Positions 1 through 5,565 of a stretch of DNA of 5,565 nt are shown here, one piece after another. Below the pieces are notes generated by a model. The model ran no database searches and was not told the origin of the DNA. It saw only the letters and a program-made list of their open reading frames with translations. This DNA comes from an uncultured Bacteroidales bacterium (GTDB taxonomy: Bacteria > Bacteroidota > Bacteroidia > Bacteroidales > Bacteroidaceae): contig CALBKR010000295.1 in the NCBI GenBank assembly GCA_937896105.1, forward strand, positions 1-5,565. The letters are read 5' to 3'. Positions within the stretch are counted from its first letter, which is position 1. Each line of letters opens with the position of its first letter. A program made the translations under genes and the position numbers.

Positions 1-1747
1 CTGTTGCTGTAATCTTGTATGTCACCGGAGTTCCGGCCTCTTTCTCGAACAGTGCGTTATATGTGCCGCTTGCTGTTGGAGTGAATGTGTATTCGGCATC
101 TAAGCTCACAAATCTACCACCACTGTACCAAGCATCGAATTTGTATCCATTATATGGTGTGGCAGTAAGCGTCACACTGCTGCCTGCATCCACAGTTGTT
201 GACGATTTACCGTCGATTGTTGCAGTTCCGCCATCGCCTGCTGTAACGTTGATTGTGTATGTCATAGGCGCATCACCGCCACCGGTAATGTTGAACCCGC
301 CACCATTCCCGGGAGATAATGTAGTCAATGTATATGCCACGCCGCCAATCTCTTCCACGCGGATTATACCTCCACGCATAGAGCGCGTTGCGGTCTTGAA
401 GTCCACATCGATGTTGCCCACATTTATATCAGGCAATGTTACAGCCTTGCTGCCGTCAAGCGCCGATACATCATCGGCAAGCACATAAGCGAATGTCTTT
501 CCATAGTCGGTTGACATTGTTATGCGAAGACGGCTGTCTGCTGTAAAATAGTTGCTGTTCACACCCCAACTGACTGTCACTTGCTCACCAGCCGAGTAAC
601 TGTTCTTTACCGGCGACATTGAAGCGTTGAATAATGTTCCGCCAACAATCTGTACTGTTGCATCCCACACTGCATAATTGCTGTAAAAAGGATTGGAGAC
701 CAAATAGTCGTATTCTGTATTTGAGGGTATATCGTTTACAAGGATTGCAATATTATATGAGCCTGGACTCATTGCTGGAATGTCAGTACCGCTTTGCCCG
801 GAATAATAATCATCATAGAATTTGTCTGCTGTAAACTTTGGCCTGTAATCAATGACATTGTCTGTCTGAGGTATCAAAGATGCGAAATGCGGCATAACGC
901 CTCCTTCTACGACGTTGCCAACAGTAGAACTGCTGCAGCCTATTGCAGAATATGTAAGAATGTTGCCGTCAGTATCATTTGCATATACCGGTATAGCTAT
1001 ACAAGCACCTTGTGGTATCCTGTAGCTCTCTTTCATATTTGCATTGACGAACACGGGAGCGTTATTGCTGACTTTAACAGCATTGTTTGCACTGCCTGCT
1101 CCTTTTCCCACGGCAAGGTCACGTATCTTCTTTATTGAGGGGTATGAGAAGAAGTCGTCTCCACCGCTATCCATCAAACTTCCTTCACCAGTTGTTGTAT
1201 GCGGAGCGCCGAACATATGTCCAAGTTCGTGCGCCACGACCCATTTGTCGGTCTTTGAATATCCGCTTCCTTTGGCGCTGCTGCTGTACACACCGCCTTC
1301 GGCTGACAGGCCACTATTTTCTGCTGCAACATCACGATGATGAACCCACATAGCAACGTCGTACGAGTCGGCTCCTATCAAATCATTGGTATTTGTTGTT
1401 CCGTTGGCTTGTAAAGTATAAACATTTTCTTCATACGTGAAATAATCAGTCTTTACAAGACGCTGGTCTTCAACAACATCAAAACATATGCCCAACGGAA
1501 CAAACATCCTGTTGGCAAACTCCTCGCAATCTCTCCAGAACTGCAGCACATTGTTGTAATTTTCATCCAAATCCTCAACATATGCCGAATAGGTTACAGG
1601 AATTGCAAGACGGTAATAACGCAATGTATTGTCACCTGGAATACTGCTTGATGCAGAAGCTCTGGTATCTATTGACCCGAAATCTTGTCCGAAAACATTT
1701 GATATGGAAAGAAGGAAAAAAGATAGAATTACATAAAGAGTTCTCAT
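1..1747 (-). CDS. Secreted reprolysin-like (M12B-type) zinc metalloprotease, C-terminus cut by window edge
   Basis: An open frame runs from the ATG at 1747-1745 to the left edge without a stop, giving 582 residues. Residues 1-20 form a signal peptide (short basic start, hydrophobic core, likely cleavage after VFG), so the enzyme should be exported. The catalytic domain begins near residue 43 (RYYRLAIPVTYSAYV) and carries the metzincin zinc site HELGHMFGAPH at 173-183 (ligands H173, H177, H183; catalytic E174; DNA 1199-1231). A Met-turn candidate, SLMD, lies around M192. Residues about 229-370 resemble the cadherin-like segment that follows the protease in flavobacterial reprolysins (NDTDGNILTY). 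Residues about 371-475 resemble the next beta domain (GEQVTVSWGV, then STDYGKTF). Residues 495-570 form an InlB-type repeat and a second copy begins at 573. No cysteine-switch propeptide is seen. Any C-terminal sorting domain lies outside the window. The protease call is strong; the substrate is unknown. Confidence 0.9.
   Translation of the reverse strand, partial: MRTLYVILSFFLLSISNVFGQDFGSIDTRASASSSIPGDNTLRYYRLAIPVTYSAYVEDLDENYNNVLQFWRDCEEFANRMFVPLGICFDVVEDQRLVKTDYFTYEENVYTLQANGTTNTNDLIGADSYDVAMWVHHRDVAAENSGLSAEGGVYSSSAKGSGYSKTDKWVVAHELGHMFGAPHTTTGEGSLMDSGGDDFFSYPSIKKIRDLAVGKGAGSANNAVKVSNNAPVFVNANMKESYRIPQGACIAIPVYANDTDGNILTYSAIGCSSSTVGNVVEGGVMPHFASLIPQTDNVIDYRPKFTADKFYDDYYSGQSGTDIPAMSPGSYNIAILVNDIPSNTEYDYLVSNPFYSNYAVWDATVQIVGGTLFNASMSPVKNSYSAGEQVTVSWGVNSNYFTADSRLRITMSTDYGKTFAYVLADDVSALDGSKAVTLPDINVGNIDVDFKTATRSMRGGIIRVEEIGGVAYTLTTLSPGNGGGFNITGGGDAPMTYTINVTAGDGGTATIDGKSSTTVDAGSSVTLTATPYNGYKFDAWYSGGRFVSLDAEYTFTPTASGTYNALFEKEAGTPVTYKITAT
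38..265 (-). other. Divergent InlB B-repeat-like domain in the metalloprotease
   Basis: Residues 495-570 of the protease read as one module of the divergent InlB B-repeat / bacterial repeat type. It opens with a YTINVTAGDGGTATIDG strand-turn, followed by a SSVTLTATPYNGYKFDAW core, where GYKFDAW is the family hallmark, and closes with YTFTPTASGTYNALFEK. Such modules are usually extracellular spacer or adhesion units found in tandem. The linker before it (APMTYTINVT) is echoed by TPVTYKITAT at residues 573-582, so a second module appears to start at the window edge. Confidence 0.75.
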
Positions 1748-1767
1748 AAGTCCTGATTGTTGGTTGT

Positions 1768-1803
1768 ATTTATGCAAAGTTATGAAAAATAACGTAATAA
1801 AAA
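1768..1803 (-). promoter_or_regulatory. Probable Bacteroidota-type promoter of the metalloprotease gene
   Basis: On the minus strand the sequence TAACTTTG at 1782-1775 matches the Bacteroidota -7 consensus TAnnTTTG exactly. No exact -33 TTTG stands upstream; a run of five T at 1803-1799 lies 16-17 nt before it and may serve. Transcription would begin near 1768-1770, giving a leader of about 20-25 nt. AGGA lies only 3 nt before the ATG, too close for a normal Shine-Dalgarno sequence, as is common in this phylum. Confidence 0.55.
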
Positions 1804-1843
1804 GGAGTATTCTTGAAAAATTATAAAATTCTATTGCTTGGTA

Positions 1844-1878
1844 TTTGCACAATTGTCAACGCAAGCAGACTATCTTTG
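1844..1878 (+). promoter_or_regulatory. Possible distal promoter reading into the inverted-repeat array
   Basis: TATCTTTG at 1871-1878 matches TAnnTTTG exactly, and TTTG at 1844-1847 precedes it by 23 nt, a little longer than the usual 19-21 nt. A transcript would start around 1884 and carry the later inverted repeats as a leader of the U32 gene or as a small RNA. An 8-nt palindrome, ACAATTGT (1849-1856), sits in the spacer and might be an operator. The evidence is motif matching only. Confidence 0.25.
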
Positions 1879-1970
1879 AGATAAATCTCGAAAATATTCC
1901 AGGCGGTAAACCGCACTCCTTCGTGGTGCTAAAGCACCAGTCATCGCAAACGACGCTTATTTCGCGTCGT
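1878..1970. repeat. Array of four compact inverted repeats, three with TAAA loops
   Basis: Four perfect inverted repeats follow one another: GAGA-TAAA-TCTC (1878-1889), GCGG-TAAA-CCGC (1903-1914), TGGTGC-TAAA-GCACCA (1924-1939) and ACGACGC-TTATTTC-GCGTCGT (1950-1970). Centres are about 25, 23 and 28 nt apart. The stem sequences differ from one another while the first three loops are identical. A weaker fifth inverted repeat (AAATCAA with TTGATaTTT, 1982-2003) overlaps the -33 element of the downstream promoter. The array lies between two diverging genes, so it is not placed as a terminator for either. Its function is unknown. Confidence 0.6.
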
Positions 1971-1993
1971 CACTTTGAAAAAAATCAAGCAAG

Positions 1994-2034
1994 TTTGATA
2001 TTTCTCGCTCGTTTGTATATATCTTTGAACAGAA
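1994..2034 (+). promoter_or_regulatory. Probable Bacteroidota-type promoter of the U32 gene
   Basis: TTTG at 1994-1997 and TATCTTTG at 2020-2027 match the -33 and -7 elements of the Bacteroidota housekeeping promoter, with a 22-nt spacer (usual 19-21). Transcription should start near 2031-2034, leaving an A-rich leader of about 12-15 nt before the ATG at 2046. No Shine-Dalgarno sequence is present, as is normal in this phylum. Confidence 0.65.
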
Positions 2035-2045
2035 ATTAAAAAACT

Positions 2046-3869
2046 ATGACTCTATCTCGGCATAAAATAGAACTGCTTGCTCCGGCAAAGGATTATGAGA
2101 CCGGCATTACTGCCATAAACCACGGTGCCGATGCTGTATATATAGGTGCGTCACAATTCGGCGCGCGCCAGGCTGCCGGCAACTCGGTTGAGGATATTGC
2201 AAAACTTGTGGAATATGCACATATATTCGGTGTAAAGGTATATGTGACGCTTAATACTATTATTTATGACGAGGAGGTGGCTGCTGTCGAGAAACTTGTG
2301 ACCGAGTTGTATGATGTTGGTGTCGATGCGCTTATTGTCCAGGATATGGGACTTGCTGGGATGAATATACCGCCTATTCCCTTGCACGCAAGCACGCAGA
2401 TGGATAATCGCACAGTCGAGAAGGTAAAATTTCTCTCCGGCATTGGCTTTCCCCGTGTGGTGTTGGCTCGCGAACTCTCGTTGGAGCAGATAAGGGAGAT
2501 ACACACCGCTGTGCCCGATACCGAACTTGAGGTTTTTGTGCATGGTGCGCTCTGTGTCAGCTACAGCGGACAGTGCTATGCCTCGCAACACTGTTTCGGG
2601 CGCAGTGCCAACCGCGGTGCCTGTGCACAGTTCTGTCGTCTTGCCTTTAACCTTGTTGATTCCGATGGAGAAATGATAGGGAAGGAGAGGCATTTCCTCT
2701 CATTAAAGGATATGAACCGCTCGGCTGCTCTCGAAGAGATGCTCGATGCAGGCGTGACATCGCTCAAGATAGAGGGGCGCCTGAAGGATGCATCGTATGT
2801 AAAGAACATAACTGCATACTACAGAGCAAAGCTCGATGCTATCTTTGCAAGGCGCAAGGAGTATGTGCGTGCTTCGCAAGGAAGGATATCGCCACAATTC
2901 ACGCCATCGCCCGAGAAGAGTTTCAACAGGGGATTTACCGATTATATGCTTCACGGGACAAAGAATGATATGACGTCTTTCGATACTCCGAAATCAAAGG
3001 GTGAGTACGTTGGCCGTGTGAAGTTTGTCTCCCGAAACTATTTCACAGTCATTGGCGGCGAATTCAGGAACGGCGACGGAGCATGCTTTGTGGGCGGCGA
3101 CGGCAAGCTGCACGGGTTCCGCATAAACAGGGTAGAGGGCAACAGGGTTTTCCCTCAGTCTATGCCGCGGATTGAAAGCGGCGATGTGCTGTACCGCAAC
3201 TATGACTGCGAATTCGAGCGTAGCCTTGCACGCCCCGATGTGCCGCGGCGCCTGGCATTGTCGCTTCTCTTCAGTGAGAGCCCATTCGGCTTCAGCCTGC
3301 AAGGTACCGACGAGAGCGGTGTGCAGCATTGCGTTGAGATGCCGTTCAAAAAGGATGTGGCACGTTCTCCGCAACGCGACAACTTAATAGCCCAATTGAG
3401 TAAGTGGGGAAACACACCTTTCGAGGTTACCGATGTTACCGTAGAGTTCACCGATGAGTGGTTTGTGCCATCATCGTTGCTGTCCGATATGCGTCGTTCG
3501 CTATGCGAGCTCCTGCTCAAGGAGAGAGCTGCTGCAACAGGGCGCGAGGATATGAGACTGTTGGATAACGACGTCCCCTACACTGTCACATCGCTCGATT
3601 ATAGGGGCAACGTATCGAATACGTATGCAAGGAACTTCTACCGAAAGCATCTGGTCACTGACATTGAGCCGGCTTTTGAGTTGGAGGCACCCGATGGGGC
3701 TACCGTTATGTACTGCAAGCACTGTATAAAATATAGTATGGGATGGTGCACAAAGAACTGCAAACGGCCGCCATACAAGGAACCATTCTATCTTGTATCG
3801 GGTGACGGCCGTCGTTTTCGTCTTGATTTTGACTGCAAGGAGTGCATTATGCGTGTTGTTGCCGAATGA
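2046..3869 (+). CDS. U32 family 'peptidase', RlhA-like RNA hydroxylation enzyme with DUF3656 domain
   Basis: This is a complete 607-residue gene. The start at 2046 sits just behind a good promoter, and the family-typical opening IELLAPAKDYETGITAINHGADAVYIG follows from residue 8. The U32 core spans about 8-300 with the family signature at 162-180 (EVFVHGALCVSYSGQCYAS). Cysteines 170, 176, 183, 193 and 197 lie in and after it, the region where characterised U32 proteins bind a 4Fe-4S cluster. Residues 320-390 look like a small beta domain. Residues about 400-490 fit DUF3656 (collagenase-like), which separates RlhA/YdcP from the shorter TrhP/YegQ. Six more cysteines lie at the C-terminus (557, 560, 568, 572, 597, 600). 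E. coli RlhA makes 5-hydroxycytidine at 23S rRNA position 2501, using prephenate-dependent chemistry; the same role here is inferred. Older annotation would say collagenase-like protease. A tRNA target is an alternative. Confidence 0.9.
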   Translation: MTLSRHKIELLAPAKDYETGITAINHGADAVYIGASQFGARQAAGNSVEDIAKLVEYAHIFGVKVYVTLNTIIYDEEVAAVEKLVTELYDVGVDALIVQDMGLAGMNIPPIPLHASTQMDNRTVEKVKFLSGIGFPRVVLARELSLEQIREIHTAVPDTELEVFVHGALCVSYSGQCYASQHCFGRSANRGACAQFCRLAFNLVDSDGEMIGKERHFLSLKDMNRSAALEEMLDAGVTSLKIEGRLKDASYVKNITAYYRAKLDAIFARRKEYVRASQGRISPQFTPSPEKSFNRGFTDYMLHGTKNDMTSFDTPKSKGEYVGRVKFVSRNYFTVIGGEFRNGDGACFVGGDGKLHGFRINRVEGNRVFPQSMPRIESGDVLYRNYDCEFERSLARPDVPRRLALSLLFSESPFGFSLQGTDESGVQHCVEMPFKKDVARSPQRDNLIAQLSKWGNTPFEVTDVTVEFTDEWFVPSSLLSDMRRSLCELLLKERAAATGREDMRLLDNDVPYTVTSLDYRGNVSNTYARNFYRKHLVTDIEPAFELEAPDGATVMYCKHCIKYSMGWCTKNCKRPPYKEPFYLVSGDGRRFRLDFDCKECIMRVVAE

Positions 3870-3875
3870 TGCAAT

Positions 3876-3910
3876 AAAAAAGCCGCGCCTTAGGGGAACG
3901 ACGCGGCTTT
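3876..3910. terminator. Intrinsic terminator between converging genes, strongest for the minus strand
   Basis: A perfect 9-bp stem pairs AAAGCCGCG (3879-3887) with CGCGGCTTT (3902-3910) around a 14-nt loop. Read on the minus strand, the hairpin is followed by six T and then ATTGC, a classic intrinsic terminator for the AddB-like gene or for an RNA encoded just before it. Read on the plus strand it begins 10 nt after the U32 stop codon but is followed by only three T, so it would be a weaker terminator for that gene. It probably serves both directions. Confidence 0.8.
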
Positions 3911-3970
3911 CTGTTCCGGGCAAACGCTTTTGTCCGTTCGGGTGCCGACCTTCACAGGCGGGCAACACCG
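3879..3970 (-). ncRNA. Candidate structured RNA or structured 3' UTR ending at the terminator
   Basis: On the minus strand this stretch can fold into three successive hairpins. The first has an outer GGTG/CACC stem (3969-3966 with 3944-3941) and an inner CCGCCT paired with AGG-T-CGG, capped by GTGA, a GNRA tetraloop. The second pairs CGG.CAAA with TTTG.CCG (3936-3917) with one A-C mismatch. The third is the terminator stem. No exact minus-strand promoter precedes it; TATAATTG at 4004-3997 is one base off the -7 consensus and has no TTTG upstream. It could be an independent small RNA, a piece released from the AddB-like mRNA, or only a structured 3' UTR. The family was not recognised. Confidence 0.35.
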
Positions 3971-4052
3971 TATTTAATCTATTACTATGAAAAACACAAT
4001 TATATAACAGCACGTACGGTTGGTTTGTTTTTGGCGAGTGTGTTAATAAATG

Positions 4053-5565
4053 TTATTTTCCACATATCTCCTTGTAATCACAATATTCGCATTTCTTTGT
4101 GTTGGTTGTAGGCGTAAAAGGTACTTTGACATCAAATATCTCACTCAACACCTTGTTAAGCCTTGCCATATAATCGTCCTTTATCACAGTGATATCATCC
4201 ACAGGCTGCTTTTCAAGCTTTACGACAAATTCGCTGCGTGGCGTGTTTTTCTTGTGCACATACAACAGCGATGGTGAAATTCTGCTTGCAGCAGCCGATT
4301 GCAGTTTCGCGATGCAGTCGTGGCTACTGTCTGTCTTGCCCGACAACATCTCATCGATAACGATGGAGTAGAGGAACGCCTGAAGCCTATAACCGGCAGA
4401 ACGGAGCTCGGGCATAAAAATATCATCCAACTGCGCCTTGTCATCATCTTTATCGCTGCTGCCGGTCTTGTAGTCGATGATGTTGACATCTTCGCCTTTG
4501 CAATCAATGCGGTCTATCGTTCCGCCGAGTTCAAGCGATACCTCGCAGTCGGGCAACGTAACCTTGTAGGGCATCCCAATCTTCACCTCACTGCCAATGT
4601 AACGGAAGGGGGCATACTCAGCATCCATCTTTACAAGGTGCTGCAAAAAGTGGCGCAACACTTCACGTTTCAGATACTGCTCACCGTTGTAGACAGGCCT
4701 GTTGCCCTTGAAGAACTCCTTCTCGAATGCTTTGTCTATGAAAGCCTCCAATAGAGAAGGGTTCTTTATGTAGTATTCGAGTGCCGACTCCGTGACAAGT
4801 GTGTTTCGCCCGCCATCGGTTATCTTATCATAGAGCAGCTCGGCAGCATAGTGGAACACCGTACCGAAATCATTGTCCTTCATACTGTCATCGACATCTT
4901 CGGCCGATTTTATCTTCAATACATAATAGAAGAAGAACTTGAGCCCACATTCGATGTACTTGTTGATTGCCGATGGTGTCATAAGTCCTGCCTTGTCACT
5001 GAACGAGGTGTCGAATCTGCTGCGTAGTATTTCCACCATTTCAGGAGTCTTGTCCAGTTTGTCGGTTGCAATTGCCGTTGTACCCTGTTGCAAACCGAGT
5101 GCTATGCGCTCGATGTCGTAGAGCTTGCTGCCGAGCAGCTGAAGCACATAGCGCGAGCACTCACCGCGTGTCTTGCTCTCGGAAGAGTTGTTGTATACGA
5201 GTGTCACACGCTCGGCACGTTGCAACAGGCGGTAGAAATAGTAGGCGTATATCGAGTCGCGGTGTTCGCTCAATGTGAGCCCGAACGCACGGCGCAGGTT
5301 ATACGGTACAAACGAAACCTCGCTGCGGTTTTTCGGAAGGTTGCCTTCGTTCACTCCAAGAAGAATCACATTCTTGAAATCGAGGTTTCGGGTCTCAAGC
5401 AGTCCCATTATCTGAAGACCGACAACAGGCTCTCCGTGGAACGGCAGGCTTTGCATTGAGAGCATCCTCAACAGCAGTTTGCCAAGCGTTGACTGCTGCA
5501 TATTGAGTTCGCCAGTTCCAAGCATCTGCATAAGCCGCTGACATTGTGTATAGACCTTGAATATT
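4053..5565 (-). CDS. addB: AddB-like helicase/nuclease, PD-(D/E)XK family, N-terminus outside the window
   Basis: The frame is open from the right edge to the TAA at 4055-4053, giving 503 residues of C-terminal sequence. Eleven in-frame codons precede the Met codon at 5531-5529, so that Met is internal. Numbering from it, residues 36-66 (GLQIMGLLETRNLDF, then LLGVNEGNLP) match the late helicase-type motif of AddB/RecB-like proteins. The nuclease domain covers about 184-490. H227, D340 (in GTIDRID), D353 and K355 (IDYKTG) and Q384 (YRLQAFLYS) are the expected catalytic residues, so it looks active. C195 with C481, C484 and C490 (CEYC, then C) reproduces the AddB iron-sulfur staple. AddAB resects double-strand DNA ends for RecA-dependent recombination; AddA would be expected next to it, beyond the window. 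The gene converges on the U32 gene with 183 bp between the stop codons. Another RecB-like exonuclease is the main alternative. Confidence 0.85.
   Translation of the reverse strand, partial: IFKVYTQCQRLMQMLGTGELNMQQSTLGKLLLRMLSMQSLPFHGEPVVGLQIMGLLETRNLDFKNVILLGVNEGNLPKNRSEVSFVPYNLRRAFGLTLSEHRDSIYAYYFYRLLQRAERVTLVYNNSSESKTRGECSRYVLQLLGSKLYDIERIALGLQQGTTAIATDKLDKTPEMVEILRSRFDTSFSDKAGLMTPSAINKYIECGLKFFFYYVLKIKSAEDVDDSMKDNDFGTVFHYAAELLYDKITDGGRNTLVTESALEYYIKNPSLLEAFIDKAFEKEFFKGNRPVYNGEQYLKREVLRHFLQHLVKMDAEYAPFRYIGSEVKIGMPYKVTLPDCEVSLELGGTIDRIDCKGEDVNIIDYKTGSSDKDDDKAQLDDIFMPELRSAGYRLQAFLYSIVIDEMLSGKTDSSHDCIAKLQSAAASRISPSLLYVHKKNTPRSEFVVKLEKQPVDDITVIKDDYMARLNKVLSEIFDVKVPFTPTTNTKKCEYCDYKEICGK

Noticed and set aside
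15..488. 157-codon plus-strand open frame
   Set aside because: It lies antisense to the metalloprotease, whose frame has a signal peptide, zinc site and known domains. The shadow product is low-complexity and rich in P, S and V.
1878..1970. CRISPR array
   Set aside because: The units are short palindromes with different stem sequences and are not identical direct repeats with unique spacers; no cas gene is present.
1835..2030. Insertion sequence or MITE
   Set aside because: No terminal inverted repeats or target-site duplication could be found at the edges. The only repeated end motif, TATCTTTGA, is in direct orientation and is explained by promoter elements. A dispersed element remains possible but is unproven.
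1845..2039. 64-codon open frame across the inverted-repeat array
   Set aside because: It starts only at TTG, runs through all the hairpins and the U32 promoter, and its product shows no recognisable domain. The inverted repeats explain the sequence better than coding does.
3793..3990. 65-codon plus-strand frame over the U32 end and the terminator
   Set aside because: It overlaps the U32 gene in another frame and reads through the terminator hairpin, with no leader or domain.
3501..4013. 170-codon minus-strand frame opposite the U32 3' end
   Set aside because: It is antisense to a well-supported gene and crosses the terminator; no family features were seen.
5529..5531. Met codon as the true start of the AddB-like gene
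   Set aside because: The frame stays open to the window edge, and the protein begins mid-way through a helicase-like region, so the real start must lie well upstream.

Overview
The window looks like chromosomal DNA from a member of the Bacteroidales (phylum Bacteroidota). Three things suggest this: promoter-like elements of the TTTG / TAnnTTTG type, A-rich leaders without a good Shine-Dalgarno sequence, and a secreted metalloprotease whose domain order is typical of this phylum. The genus cannot be fixed from the sequence.

There are three protein genes, two of them cut by the window edges. (1) Positions 1-1747, minus strand: the N-terminal 582 residues of a secreted reprolysin-like zinc metalloprotease. 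It has a signal peptide, an HExxHxxGxxH site, two beta-rich accessory domains, one complete InlB-type repeat and the start of another. Its stop codon lies outside the window. (2) Positions 2046-3869, plus strand: a complete 607-residue U32 'peptidase' protein of the RlhA type (U32 core plus DUF3656/collagenase-like domain). This family is better understood as iron-sulfur RNA hydroxylation enzymes than as proteases. (3) Positions 4053-5565, minus strand: the C-terminal 503 residues of an AddB-like helicase/nuclease with a PD-(D/E)XK nuclease domain and the four-cysteine iron-sulfur 'staple'. It belongs to double-strand-break processing; its start lies outside the window.

Genes 1 and 2 diverge from a 298-bp intergenic region. 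This holds a likely promoter for each gene and, between them, a run of four compact perfect inverted repeats spaced about 23-29 nt apart, three of them with the same TAAA loop. Genes 2 and 3 converge on a 183-bp region. This holds a strong hairpin terminator whose long U-tract faces the AddB-like gene, and next to it a stretch that can fold into further hairpins and may be a structured RNA or a structured 3' UTR.

The three genes show no common pathway: one product is exported, one is probably an RNA-modifying enzyme and one is a DNA-repair nuclease. Each appears to be its own transcription unit within the window. No complete new multi-gene system is visible. The least explained parts are the two intergenic regions.
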